Shown in pieces: positions 23,211 through 34,616 of a stretch of DNA of 64,000 bases. This DNA comes from Ehretia macrophylla (Eukaryota > Streptophyta > Magnoliopsida > Boraginales > Ehretiaceae). The stretch lies in assembly GCA_037974665.1 (NCBI GenBank), contig CM075778.1, forward strand, positions 14,001,001-14,065,000. Reading direction: 5' to 3'. Under the pieces are notes generated by a model that did not search any database, was not told where the DNA came from, and worked only from the letters and a program-made list of their open reading frames with translations. Position 1 is the stretch's first letter; each line of letters starts with the position of its first letter. The position numbers were made by a program, and so were the translations under genes.

Positions 23211-25474
23211 TTAAGACTTGAGGTCGACTAGGAGCTCAGGAACTTCCCAAAATTCTAGTAGAGGGGCCTCTAAGATTTCGATGTAGTCATTCTTGGAGGC
23301 GGGAAAGAAGGTATTTGCTTGCTTCCGAACAACAACGTGGCCGTGAAAATAATACTTCAGCTCGGCATACCTGGCCATAGTGCCCCCTTCAATCACCACC
23401 CAGTCCACAGCCGCATCGCTGGACTTGAAAGCCTCAACCGCCTTCTCTCCATGGAGGCCGACCCGATCTAAGAGCTTTTGAAGCTTTGCCTCAGCCTCGC
23501 GCTTTTTCAACTTATAGCGCTCCATGTCCTTGGCTGCCGACTGGCGTCGAGACTTCTCTGTCTCGAGCTCCTTCTCCTTAGTTGTGACCTCTTTTTTCAG
23601 CCAGTCGATCTCACCTGCATCCTTCTTATATCTCTTGGAAGCCTCCTCTCTCTGAGCGTCCAGCTAAGCTCGGGCATTTGCGTATCGCTACTCAAGATCG
23701 ACGCAGTGAGCTTGGGCATTGGTGAGGAGGTTGGGGATGGAGAGTGTGTGGGACTCGGCCTGCACGAAAAGACAACAGATGTGGTTAGTTGAGTTCAAAA
23801 ACATAATCGTACAAATATCGTTAAATACAACTTACCGTGATTACAGTCGTACTCAAGTCGAGGGAAAACTGCTCGGCGGGAACCTTCGCCAGTTTAGGGT
23901 TGCGCTCTACTGTGGCTGCCTCAACGTAATCTTTCCTGGGGTGAATCATCTCCGACCCCTTACATTTCCCTGTGTATTCAGGGCGGGGTCTTTTCTTGGT
24001 GTCATAACAAACAACCGAGTGCTCTTGAATCGTCAAGCCAGAGGTTGGTCTCTTTTGCAGGGGGGACTCTGGGGCCATCTTGGAGGCCACCTCGGCGCCA
24101 ACCCCATTTTCTTTGTCACTGGGCCGCGTCCTCTGGTCTTGTAGAATAGGTGCGCCTTGACCAGATCTAGTCGAGGCCTCGCCGCTGGCTTCAGCCCTCT
24201 TTCTCCTCTGGGCATAAGTGAGCTTTTCAGCCTCCGTGATGTCTGCAAAAGAGAGAGTCAGAAATGACCAAATATCAATTGAAATAATAACTGTGAGAGG
24301 CAAGAGAATGAGGAGGTCGGGTGCTGATCTCGCGAACTGACCCTCTTTTGAGTTGGACTCATCTTCCTCGGACAACATGTGAGGATGCTCCTTCGACCGG
24401 TCAGGTTCCCGCCCAAACAACTTGGAGTCCCAAATCCTGTCCCATTTCAGTACGCTGTTAAATGTCGATTAGCGATCCTGGCTCGGGTTTAAGCACTTTG
24501 ATCTCTTTGAGCTCCGCCTCCAAGAACTTGGGGTCGTCATTTAACTTTCTCTTCAGGGAGGGATTCCAGTCCCTCCTACACCCCGAGTTCACAATTGGAC
24601 CTACCCAGTAATAATCGTGGTGCCAACCCTTGTTGGAGGAGTACCACTTTGTGAATATGGCGTTGCCCACCCGAGCAACAAAATGAAATATCCAGGCTAC
24701 TTAGGGTTGGGCTTGTATACAAAAAATTGCCTGAAACGAGTCAGGGTCGGTTCTACGTCCTTCTCGAGGCAAAGCACGTAAAATGCCACAATAATTGCCC
24801 ATCCATTGGGAGACATCTGACCCGGATTGAGCTCAAAATAGTTAAGGATACTGATGTTGAAGCCCGAGAATGGGAGTTGAATGACGTTGAAGGCAAGGTC
24901 ATAGATAGTAAAGTGGTCGGGTGGAGGATAACAAACAACTTCGTGCCGACCTGGAACCTTCAGCTTGTGGTGTTGGTCCACCGACCAGTTCTTTAGCCTG
25001 GCGTTAGCCATCTGTATAGTAGAGTGGCACTCGGGTTTACAACAAGCAAACAACTGCTCGATCCTCTTTCTTGACCTGAAGAAACGCTCGCCATGGCCAA
25101 GCTTCGAGGACGGACCACCCTCACTGGGATCGCTTCAATTGGTTCCACCGTGGAGGCTCTAGCTAAGTACTCCTATAGTAGCTTGAGCCCCTCCAACCGG
25201 TTCATGGGGGACCTATCCTCTTTATCTCCCAAGTCTCCCAAGTCGGCCAAAGGATCTACCTCATCCTCTTCCTACACTCGTCTGACCCCAATAACTTGGC
25301 AGTCATCATCACTAACTCTGGGCTCGGGCTGTCGAGCTGACCCTTGAGATGCAATGGGACATCCCCATCTTCACCTTCATCTGAAGTAGACTCTGAGCTC
25401 GAGGGATCCTCATCACCACCGTAGGATCTTGTATCCATTATCATCTGGGAATCTTTGAACTCTGACCTTCCCAT
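23211..25474 (-). mobile_element. Antisense ORF region of the Tat element (fossil)
   Basis: Minus-strand coding-like pieces lie between integrase and the 3' LTR. From the TATA side they comprise an acidic N-terminal part (25256-25474, GDEDPSSSESTSDEGEDGD), a part resembling the 'putative gypsy-type transposon' family, Pfam Transposase_28 (24697-25053, with FNISILNYFELNPGQMSPNGW), a linker and a Lys/Glu-rich coiled-coil-like C-terminal part (23211-23525, ERYKLKKREAEAKLQKLL). Antisense ORFs of this type are known in Tat-lineage elements; their function is unsettled. The region is interrupted and is described only as separate pieces. Confidence 0.7.
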
Positions 25475-25694
25475 TCTGTATATGAATTGAAAATATGTGT
25501 ACAGAAATGATCTAAAGGGAGTTGGAACGTACCTAACGGCTCTAGCTGTGAAAGTGATCCGAGCTAATTGGTCTCTGAGTTGAATACACTGAGCAGATAT
25601 CTTGCTGTGTAAAAAGCTCCGACCTCTCTAGATACCGACTTGAAAGCTCTTGAAATTTTGTAAGCGAAGTGAAATGGATTTTGGACATCAGGGC

Positions 25695-25707
25695 CCTATT
25701 TATAAGC
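25695..25707 (-). promoter_or_regulatory. Candidate TATA box for the antisense ORF
   Basis: On the minus strand GCTTATAAATAGG stands about 220 bp upstream of the first antisense reading (25474) and within the element's 3' region. A TATA consensus this good in this place suggests the antisense ORF had its own promoter. Confidence 0.5.
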
Positions 25708-25889
25708 GGCTAACCGTAACCGCTTTCAGAATTCTAAACGTCGCGTCTTTTCATTATTGCCTGGTGATGTGTCAGCCATCTGAAGGGCATGCCCAGCTGA
25801 CGTGGCTTTCTTACTCCGCTAGGGTCGGGTACCTCCAGCTTAGGAATAACTCCAAAATCTAGATCTCACCCCCGTGATCTCGACTTGGA

Positions 25890-25920
25890 AGGGGGATGGG
25901 AGGGGAGGGGAAAGGGGAAT
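25890..25920 (+). other. Polypurine tract of the Tat element
   Basis: A 31-base run almost entirely of purines (GGGGGATGGGAGGGGAGGGG and onward) immediately before the 3' LTR start TGACGAGTGG. It is the expected plus-strand primer. Confidence 0.85.
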
Positions 25921-26335
25921 TGACGAGTGGTAGCCGAGCTAGGGTAGGCTAAGACTGACCCAATCAGCTAACGCTTAGTCTGGATACTGACCAAACCTCA
26001 CCCTAACCCAGGAAAACCCCCAACCCTTGTGCCAGCTGTTCTGATGGGACATAAAGCTCTGATGGGACATAAAGCTACACAACTTTAATTGTTATCAGAT
26101 CTCAATTTAGTATAAATAGAGCTCCACCACCGCATTTAAGAGATAACTCATCATAAATACTTTCAACAACCTTGCCAACTCGGACACACTAATCATTCAC
26201 ACACCTAAGAGGAAAATCCGGGTCATCACTCCACCCTTTCCTTTATTTCCTTGTGCAGGTCAAATAGACGACCCGAAAGTCCAGTTCGACAGGTGAAGTC
26301 ACCCGACCTCAATTGCGTGTTTTCTAACCTCGACA
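25921..26335 (+). repeat. 3' LTR of the Tat element
   Basis: Matches 16552-16975 throughout, starts TGACGAGTGGTAGCCGAG, ends ACCTCGACA, with a TATA box (TATAAATAGA) at 26111-26120. It contains a short local duplication of the CTGATGGGACATAAAGCT phrase, which is also visible in the 5' LTR. Confidence 0.9.
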
Positions 26336-26939
26336 TGTAAGAAAAACAAAAGGGTGGCTTGATAGCCTTTAAAGTAGGATGTAGCTTCTTTATTTAAATG
26401 CTGATGACAATCAACATTTTCCTGTAATGATGGGACCAAGAGGTTTGGTTGAGCATTTGATCTACACAGTATTCACAAAAATAAAACTTATCGTGGCCCA
26501 TTGTTTATGTTGATCACTTTTAAAAACTTTTCATGCCATAAATGTGTTCATACTAGAGCTTATGATAAGGCGTCTGCACTATGACTCTTGTACAATCGAG
26601 AAATGACGACATGACAGAAATACTGAAATGTTAATTAGAAAAAATCAAGTTCATCGGCTGAGAATGTCTTGAACCTAAGATACAATCTGTTGAGAAATCA
26701 ACCATACATAAATTGTGATCCTAGTTTTTGCAGACATCTTGATTGATCTTAAAAGGCTTTGATCTTTTCTTCATTGGACATTAGTTTCCTGAGCTATTCT
26801 TGTTTTTATCGTTAAACAACTACAAGCAGATAGTAGAGGCTGCTAGTAACTATTACGAAACACCAAGCACTGGGACCTAATGTATATAATTGGAACACAA
26901 TTTTAACTCGATAATTCTTGAATCTTCCATTGTATATAT
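26336..26939. other. Spacer between two LTR elements
   Basis: About 600 bp of AT-rich DNA. No gene, hairpin or terminal repeat recognised. Its last five bases (TATAT, 26935-26939) are the left target duplication of the next copia element. Confidence 0.35.
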
Positions 26940-27228
26940 TGTTGGAATATGAAAAAGGCTATTTTATCGTAGAGAGAAATAAGACGGAAAAATAATATGG
27001 AGATTCTAAACAAACTCTTTATTGCTATAATATTTGGTATGTATTTGGTATGACTACAATTGAAAGGACTGACCCTTATTTATAGATTAACAAAAATCCT
27101 ATGTCAATTAGGATATGGTTCTAGAAAATCATTACCCACTAGAAAAAACTATCTAGTAAAAAACAATTTAAATCTAACTAGAACTTATTTAATAGAGTCC
27201 TAATCCAAATCAAGTTTATCTTCTAACA
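26940..27228 (-). repeat. 3' LTR of the Tork-like copia element
   Basis: Plus-strand left end TGTTGGAATATG and right end CTTCTAACA, so it is bounded by TG...CA on either strand. The pyrimidine run CCCCCCTT at 27230-27237, to the right, is the polypurine tract read on the minus strand. Confidence 0.95.
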
Positions 27229-28622
27229 TCCCCCCTTAAACTTGATTTGACTCTCGTAACTCTGAGCAAAGCTCTAAGCTTCATAAACACGTCACTCTTG
27301 AGTAGCTTTGTAAAAATGTCTGCAACTTGATCTTGAGACTTCACATACTCTATCTTCACTTCTTTCCTTGTGATGCATTCTCTGATGAAACGGTAACGTG
27401 TGTCAATGTGCTTGCTTCTTTCATGAAAGACTGGATTCTTGGCTAAGGCAATTGCAGACTTGTTATCAACATAGATCTCTACTGGCTCTTCTTGAGGCAT
27501 CTTAAGTTCTTTAATCAAATTCCTTAACCATAGAGCATGACAAACACATGAAGTAGCAGCTACATATTCAGCTTCACATGTAAAAAGTGTGACAATAGGT
27601 TGCTTCTTGGAACTCCAAGTGAATGTTGTATCTCCCATGAAGAAAAGATACCCACTAATACTCTTTCGATCATCAAAATCACCAGCCCAATCGCTGTCAC
27701 TATACCCCACAAGTTTGAAATCCTCTGAGTGGGAATATAAAAGTCCATAATCAACAGTTCCTTTGATGTAGCAAAGTATTCTTTTGACAGTCTTCAGATG
27801 TGTATTAGTAGGGGCCTCCATAAAGCGACTCACAAGTCCTACACCAAAAAGAATATCTAGTCTTGTGCAGGTCAAGTATCTCAAGCTTCCAACCAGGCTC
27901 TTGAAAAGTGTTGGATTTACACGCTCTTCTTCATCAACCTTTGACAATTGTACTCCACATTCAACAGGGGTGTTAACAGGTTGACAATTTTCCATCTTGA
28001 ATTTCTTGAGAATTTCATTTGCATAACCTTCTTGAGAAATAAATATCCCTTCATCTGTTTGCTTCACTTGAATTCTAAGATAATAAGACATGAGTCCAAT
28101 ATCAGTCATCTCAAATTCTCTTGGCATTGTCCTCTTGAAATCTTCAAATAAACTTGGATTGTTGCCATTAAAAATTAAGTTATCCACATACAAGCAAACA
28201 ATCAACATATTTCCATTCTCATGTTTGGTATAGAGAGTATGCTCATGCGAACACTTGGAGAAATTATTATGACGGAAATATTCATCAATTCTACTATACC
28301 AAGCTCTTGGAGCTTGTTTTAGGCCATAAAGAGTTTTCTTCAACTTTAAAACTTTATTTTCACACCCTTTCTCCACATAGCCTAATGGTTGTTGAATATA
28401 TACCTCTTCATCAAGAAAACCATTCAAGAATGCAGATTTAATATCCAATTGATAAATCTTCCATCTGTGTTGGGCTACCAGAGATATGATAAATCTTATA
28501 GATTCCAAGCGTGCAACAGGAGCAAATATCTCATCATAGTCAACGCCAGCTCGTTGACTATAGCCTTTTGCAACCAGTCTTGCCTTGTACCTTTCAACTT
28601 CACCTTTAGCATTCTTCATCAT
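27216..28622 (-). mobile_element. Copia reverse transcriptase and RNase H region (fossil)
   Basis: Contains the start of copia RT (KARLVAKGYSQRAGVDYDE), the LYVDNLIF catalytic-loop region, and the RNase H end (TCEAEYVAATSCVCHALWL, IYVDNKSAIALAKNP, HIDTRYRFIRECI). The long open reading here (468 codons) extends slightly into the LTR. It is the best-preserved part of the element. Confidence 0.93.
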
Positions 28623-28730
28623 CTTGTAAACCCACTTTACTCCAATGGCTTTGTGCCCTGTGGGTAAAGTTGCAAGCTCCTAAGTATCATTCTTCTTTAT
28701 AGCCTTGATTTCTTCATCCATGGCTTGTCT

Positions 28731-30353
28731 CTATATTTCACTCTCATTAGCTTCCTCAAAGCTTATTGGTTCACAATCAGCAAGCAGACAAAAGAGAGTC
28801 AGTTCATCATTTAAATTTCGAGTTACCTCATAAATTTCATCCAAGCTTCTGAAACGTGGGGTCTTTTCATGCGAACTTGAACTTGTTGAAGTTATGTCTC
28901 CTTGAGATGAAGTTGGAGCTTGATATGGAGATGGAGTTTGAGTTGGAGTTGGAGTTAGAGATATAGAGTCTTCATTGACTTCTACTTCTTGCTCTTGTAT
29001 GGGTAAGAATTTGTATTCTTTTTGCTCTTTGACATTCCAATCCCATTCAACTTCTTCATCAAATTGGACATCTCTACTCACAATAATTCTCCCATTAATA
29101 GGATTGTAGAGCTTGTATGCTTTGGAACTCTTTTCATACCCAATGAAAACTATTTTTTGGCTTTTGTCATCAAGCTTGATTTGATTTTGATCAGGAACAT
29201 GAGCATAAGCAATGCTTCCGAAAACCCTTAAGTGCTTGGTTGTCGGCTTTCTTCCACTCCATGCTTCTAGTGGTGTCTTGTCAAAAAGACTCTTTGTGAC
29301 ACAACGATTCAACAGATAGACTACACAATCAATTGCTTCAGCCCAAAATTCTTTAGGCATACTTCTAGACTTCAACATGCTTCGAACCATCTCAAGAACA
29401 ACTCTATTTTTTCTCTCAGCAACTCCATTCTGTTGGGGTGATCAAGGAGCCGTCAAAGGGCGTCGAATGCCATTCTCTTCACAAAAATTGTTGAATTCTA
29501 TTGATGTGAATTCTCCACCTCTATTAGATCTTAAGGCTTTGATCTCCCAACCACTTTCTTTTTCAGCAAGAGCTTTAAATTTTTTGAACTTGTAAAAAGC
29601 TTCAGATTTTTCTTTTAAAAAATAAACCCAAGTCTTGTGGCTATAATCATCAATAAAAAGGATAAAATATTTATTTTTACCGTAGGTGCAAGGATTAATT
29701 GGCCCACAAATATCAGTATGGACAAGTTCTAGTGGTCTCGTTGCTCTTGATGTAGCCTCGTTTGGAGAACTTTTTCTAGCTTGTTTTCCAAAAAGACATC
29801 CCTCATAAATCTGTTCCGGATGATTGATGGAAGGCAATCCATGCACCATATTTTTTCTTGACATTAAAGAAAGATTTTCAAAATTTATGTGCCCAAATCT
29901 CAAGTGCCATAACCAAGAAACTTCTTTTACACAAGCTTTAAGACATTTTGCAACATCGTTTTGAATATTTAATAAAAACAATCTATTTCTTGTCATGGAC
30001 ACTTTTGTTATCAACAAGTTATTTTCATCTTTTATTACACAATGTTTATCTTCCAATAAAATTGTGTAATTTTTCTCAAGAAGTTGTCCAAGACTCAAAA
30101 TATTAGTTTTTAATTTTGGCACATAATAAACTTCAGAAATAAAACGATGTCTTCCATTTTTCAAACGGATTAAAATTTTACCTTTTCCTTCCACTGAGAC
30201 CATAGAGGCATCTCCAAATTTAACATTGCCCTTGACAGTTTCATCGAGTTCTGCGAATATACTCCTTTGTCCAGTCATGTGATTACTTGCACCTGTATTA
30301 AGATACCATGAAGTATCTCCTCTATCTTGTTCGCCATGATGAGTCATCAACAA
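28731..30353 (-). mobile_element. Copia protease-side and integrase region (fossil)
   Basis: From the right: protease-like part (about 30290, ASNHMTG), the pre-integrase zinc-binding part (VSWLWHLRFGHINFENL), the integrase core (LELVHTDICGPINP, DDYSHKTWVYF, EENGIRR) and the integrase C-terminal part with PKEFWAEAIDCVVYLLNRC and the GYEKSSKAYKLYNP block. All belong to one copia polyprotein. Confidence 0.9.
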
Positions 30354-30359
30354 GGTAAT

Positions 30360-31345
30360 CTATTCTTCCCCTTCTTGTCTTTCAGCAAAATTCACTTTTT
30401 CGTCCACAACTTTAGGATTACTTCTACATTCATTAGTATAATGACCATATTTTTGACAATTGTAACATTGAACTTGCGATTTGTCATACCTTTGTCCTGA
30501 ATAATTGCCTCTTCCACGCCCAGGTTTATGCGGATTTTGATTTTTCGCTTCTTGATTAAATCCTCCTCTTCCACCACATCCTCGTCCTCGTCCTTGGTTT
30601 TGGCCTCGGCCTCTACCACGTCCATATCCACGACCACGTCCATTTTGGCTTCCATCATAGCCAAAGTTTTCTTCTTTCTTCAAAGCGAGATTACTTTGAA
30701 GAACTTTTTCCAAAACTTCTTGGTTTTTCTTTTTGTGTCTTTCTTCATGAGCTTGTAACGAGCCCATGAGTTCATCAACAGACATGTCATCTAAATCTTT
30801 TGATTTCTCAATCGCTACAACAATATATTCATATTTTGGATGCAAAGAACGAATGACCTTTTCTACAATACGCGTATCTTTTAAATATTCTCCATATTTT
30901 TTTAGTTGGTTAGAAACCACCAAAACTCTCGAAATATAATCTGAAATAGATTCACCATCATTCATATGGAGAGATTCAAACTCACCTCTTAAAGTTTGTA
31001 AACGAACCTTTTTCACATTGTCTACCCCTTTTTGTGATTTTTGGAGAGTTTCCCATGCTTGTTTGGCAGTAGTCGCGCATGAGATTTTCTCAAACATAGT
31101 TTCATCCAAACATAGATGGATGATAGAGAGAGCTTGTTGATCCTTCTTGCGATTTTTCACCAATGCGTCTTTTTTATTTTGACGCAAAACTTCATCTTCA
31201 ATAGGTTCTACATAGCCTTTCTCTACAATCTCTCAAGCATCTTGTGAGCCAAGGAGAGTCTTTACACGAATATACCAATTATCATAATTGTCCTTAGTGA
31301 GGCGAGGAAATTGAAAAGGAAACATACTATTCCATATCATCTTTA
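30360..31345 (-). mobile_element. Copia gag region with zinc knuckle (fossil)
   Basis: The gag start (near MIWNSMFPFQFPRLTKDNYD, about 31340) lies just inside the 5' LTR. The main open reading covers 30360-31187 and shows the UBN2-type gag core ([26 protein letters not shown]), a Gly/Arg-rich RNA-binding segment and the zinc knuckle [14 protein letters not shown] near the C-terminus. Confidence 0.9.
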
Positions 31346-31365
31346 CCTAGCTCTTGATACCACTT

Positions 31366-31654
31366 TGTTGGAATATGGAAGATGCTATTTTATCGTAGAG
31401 AGAAATAAGACAGAAAAATAATATGGAGATTCTAAACAAACTCTTTATTGCTCCAATATTTGGTATGTATTTGGTATGACTACAATTGAAAGAACTCACC
31501 CCTATTTATAGATTAACAAAAATCCTATGTCAATTAGGATATGGTTTTAAGAAACCATTACCCACTAGAAAAAACTATCTAGTCAAAAATAATTTAAATC
31601 TAACTATAACTTATTTAATAGAGTCCTAATCCAAATCAAGTTTATCTTCTAACA
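31366..31654 (-). repeat. 5' LTR of the Tork-like copia element
   Basis: Starts TGTTGGAATATGG on the plus strand and ends CTTCTAACA at 31654, followed by the TATAT duplication. A TATA box lies at 31503-31510 (minus strand TATAAATA). Just to its left, the minus-strand sequence TGGTATCAAGAGC is a variant initiator-Met tRNA primer-binding site. Confidence 0.93.
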
Positions 31655-31659
31655 TATAT

Positions 31660-33096
31660 ATTATGTATCGACTCTCGATAACAATAATAGCATACAATAT
31701 GGAACACTACCTCAGAATAACATTAATACAAAAACTTTATTTTATCCAATAATAAAGTAAAAAGGTTCCTTGGGCCCACTTGTGATCACAAAAGAGACAG
31801 ACACTTTTCCAAGTAGTGAAGAAAGGGAAATATGACTTGTAATACATATATTTTCTTCTACAAAAAAAATAAAAAAAAATAAAAAAATACATATATTTTC
31901 ACAACAGCTCTGTGGGGTTTACGGTTAGAGATGCATCAAGTGATTGTCAATACACTCAACTCGTATCCGATCTGTATCAGAATCTCTTCAGCCATTCGTT
32001 GCTTTCTTCGGCAACGAATCTAAAAAGATAGCTATTTCTGGCGTGGGAAATGGCAATGGACCTCAATTATTGGACGGGTAGCAAAGGGTCGCATTAAGGA
32101 CCAAAAGATTGGCATCTTATATCATATCCTATATATGTGGAGCTTTCCTGTGCCAGATATTGATATGGGATCAGTTAGGGCTATCCATTCAATTTAGCAT
32201 CTACTGTGGCTAAGCTCCTGTAGCCATGAGTATCATCCATTCATGATACTTGAAATAACAGGACATAATGCATACAAATGAATCAGAATCCAACATACAA
32301 AAAGTTATAGAAGATAATCTATGTACTAGTTATCTCAAACTTAGTAGCTCTTTAATTACTCAATTATCATGCTTGTTATCTTAGCAAATGCAGAATAAAG
32401 AAGTTGATCAAATAGAAAATGCAGCTAGAATGGCTAATATTGCTTCAACATGTCTCTATTGTAGTGTAAAATCACTAGCTTAAGTAGCTGGTTAAGATAA
32501 TATAGCTAATAATATAGAGAAAATCTTTTCAAGCCTTGTTGTTGTGCATATTTCGTCCTTGTCACTTGTTGTCTAACGCAACAGCCTGCGTGTCCACCAC
32601 TTTTCACCAAAGGTGAGCACTTTTGCATCTTTTTAGCTGCACTTTATGCGCTTTTTGCTTTTCCGTAATCGCTAGAAACGTCACGTAACAAGTTGCATTA
32701 TTATAAGTCAGTGAACATTCTTTCTTAGCTTTTTTCCCTGGAGAGTTGCAGATATAGCTACTTTTAAACATCATTCTGACTTCAAGACTCTTCGTGCATC
32801 ATGTGACTCATATGATTTTGGAATCAAATAGTCAGCAATGACTGGTCAGGGAACTTGTAAATCGAAATCGAGCACCCCTTCGCTCTAGTGAAAAGAAAAC
32901 AAGATCAATACAGAAGAACAATGGTGGCCTATCATTCTTTTGGTGATGAGTGGAGCTTTTGGAATCAAACCATGACATTGGCAGCGTACTAGCTACTTGT
33001 GGTTGATGAGAAACTCTTTACAAATTAACGATATATAGAGGTACATGAACTATTTAAGTGGTAGTATTCTGGGTGTTCATTCTCTAGTAGAATTAA
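31660..33096. other. Intergenic DNA without recognised features
   Basis: About 1.4 kb of AT-rich sequence. I found no ORF with a recognisable domain, no tRNA-like fold and no clear terminal repeats. An A-rich stretch lies at 31860-31890. Confidence 0.35.
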
Positions 33097-33224
33097 GAAA
33101 AGAGAAATGTTAAATATCACATTATTTTAATCATTCAAATACTACTTTTATGTGTATGTTTAGTTGGCATACTAAAAAAAGAAAGAAGAATTAAAAAGTT
33201 TGTTATTTTAGCATTTCTCTTTTA
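33097..33224. repeat. Small foldback element
   Basis: Left arm AAAAGAGAAATGTTAAATATCAC and right arm, reverse-complemented, AAAGAGAAATGCTAAAATAAC are inverted copies around a loop of about 80 bp. Non-coding and MITE-like. No TSD identified. Confidence 0.5.
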
Positions 33225-33348
33225 GCATTCCAATTAAGCATTCATGTAGGAAGTGGTGTTTATGTGATAAAAATAGAGTCGTATATAGCAATGTTCAAAA
33301 AGAAAAAGAGTGACGAATTACGAAATTAGGAAAAACAAAATAAAAGGA

Positions 33349-33500
33349 GAGTAATGCTTTATTTTACCCCTTCACCACATCACCCCTCCTTTATGTGGTA
33401 AGAATTGATGTGTTGAATATCAAATCTCTCGTTTATATGGTAAAAATTATACTTTAAAAGGAAGATGGATGGTGTGAAGGGGTGATATATAGTATTGCTC
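33349..33500. repeat. Small foldback element, 152 bp
   Basis: Arms GAGTAATGCTTTATTTTACC and, from the other end, GAGCAATACTATATATCACC continue through CCTTCACACCATC-like sequence. The palindrome covers most of the unit. MITE-like, non-coding. Confidence 0.55.
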
Positions 33501-33733
33501 AGAAAAGGAAGTGATTGAAAACTTTCACACTAATAAACTTTAAATTCTGATTTTGAATACCGTCAATTATCATTGTGAAACAAGCAAACCAAACTATTCG
33601 ATTTGTAGAAAGATTTATGATATCAATACAACAAAATGTGCCAAGGGCAAGGCATTTGGCAATGAAATTGTTTTCCATCGCCAATTAGCAGCGGACTTAC
33701 ATAGTCTGCCGCCCACTTTCGAGCCAAAATTTG

Positions 33734-34110
33734 GCACTACAAAAAGGCGATAGATTTAGCGACGGATTATTTTATTAATATATATTTTCTTAGAAAAAAT
33801 TAAAATTCATCGCCAGTCATCACCAATTTGTGACGGAACAATTATATATATATATAATTTATATATGTCTCTAATCTATCACAAAATAGCGAGGAATTGA
33901 TGACGGATAATTATTTATATTAATATTTTACATTTTAATAAATATGAGTCTCAATTTCATTGCAAAATAATGACAAATTGCCAACAGAGATTAATTAAAA
34001 AATAAAATAACAAAAATTATAATTAATATACATTTTAAAACCAAATGCCAACGAACATCCGTCATCTGTTTTAGGGTTTAGAACGGCGGACGGTCATCGC
34101 CATGTTCTTT
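33734..34110 (+). mobile_element. CACTA-type transposon end (fragment)
   Basis: CACTACAAAAAGGCGATAG at 33734 has the CACTA terminal motif, followed by repeated subterminal GCGACGGA, GTGACGGAA, ATGACGGAT, CATCCGTCATC and GGCGGACGGTCATCGCC pieces in both orientations, the usual subterminal pattern of plant CACTA elements. No transposase and no opposite terminus were found before the next LTR, so this is a fragment or a non-autonomous copy with one end lost. Confidence 0.55.
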
Positions 34111-34436
34111 AATTCATTTAGAGCAGTTTACTTCTCCTTCTCTCACTCTCTCTCGCCAACACTAGCACTGCCAACTAAAGTTGGCATCTTGGCTAACCCA
34201 ACCTAGCTAGCCTAGCCAGTACGAGTGATGGGTCAAGAAAATTGAGCCCGACTCGGTATGCTCATTTATCAAAATGCAAGACCCAACTCGGCCTACGAGT
34301 CTACTACCATAGGTCACGAGCTGAGTTGGGCTAACCCTTTTTTTTCGTGACTAGCACATTTTGAATATATTATGTATATATACTAATATATACACAAACA
34401 CATATACCTATACAAACACTAATATACGTGAATATA
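34111..34436. other. Spacer with degraded repeats
   Basis: Contains a CT-rich tract (34136-34156) and a T/A-rich stretch with many TATATAC words (34360-34440). No gene recognised. Confidence 0.3.
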
Positions 34437-34616
34437 TTATTGAATATATGCCCTTCAAGCTAATCATTTGGTAGAGAATGATACGAGATATTGTGTAAAT
34501 AACAATCTTTGTTATAGGGTTTTTAACAAATAAAAGTACCAAATGGAATTCTCTTTATCTCCTATACACTTTCATGATTATCATCTACACATTGTGTATA
34601 ATAGATATAGTCCGTG
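34437..34616 (+). mobile_element. Possible copia LTR, left part (continues at 42637-43104)
   Basis: The phrase TTGAATATATGCCCTTCAAG resembles a copia LTR start, and the sequence after the long-LTR stack (42637-43104) ends in TTTATTCTCACA. If right, a copia LTR of about 650 bp was split by the stack at 34617-42636. No TSD supports it, so this is tentative. Confidence 0.35.

Larger units (their letters stand above)
16552..26335 (+). mobile_element. Ty3/gypsy element, Tat lineage (Retand-like), full span, degraded
   Basis: Complete in layout: LTRs of 424 and 415 bp, a primer-binding region, gag, protease, reverse transcriptase, RNase H, a second archaeal-type RNase H and integrase, then a 3.8-kb 3' region with an antisense ORF region and a polypurine tract. 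The second RNase H and the antisense region are lineage markers of Tat elements. The flanks TGTAG and TGTAA differ at one base and may be the TSD. LTRs differ by roughly 10-15% by eye, so it is probably several million years old. The coding part carries many breaks, on the order of ten or more. GC content is higher than the surrounding DNA. Confidence 0.9.
26940..31654 (-). mobile_element. Ty1/copia element, Tork-like lineage, complete layout, minus strand
   Basis: A 4.7-kb copia element flanked by a perfect TATAT duplication (26935-26939; 31655-31659) with two 289-bp LTRs. The parts are in normal order on the minus strand: primer-binding site, gag with zinc knuckle, protease, integrase, reverse transcriptase and RNase H, polypurine tract. 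The LTRs differ at about 16 of 289 positions by eye (5-6%), which at usual plant intergenic rates means about 2 million years. The single long polyprotein frame is interrupted about three to four times, so it is a fossil that still looks nearly whole. The gag and integrase wording (FPRLTKDNYDNW, LELVHTDICGP) is that of the Tork/Tnt1-related group. Confidence 0.95.

Noticed and set aside
23478-24144. Plus-strand readings opposite the antisense ORF of the Tat element
   Set aside because: Shadows of the antisense coding pieces; no domain.
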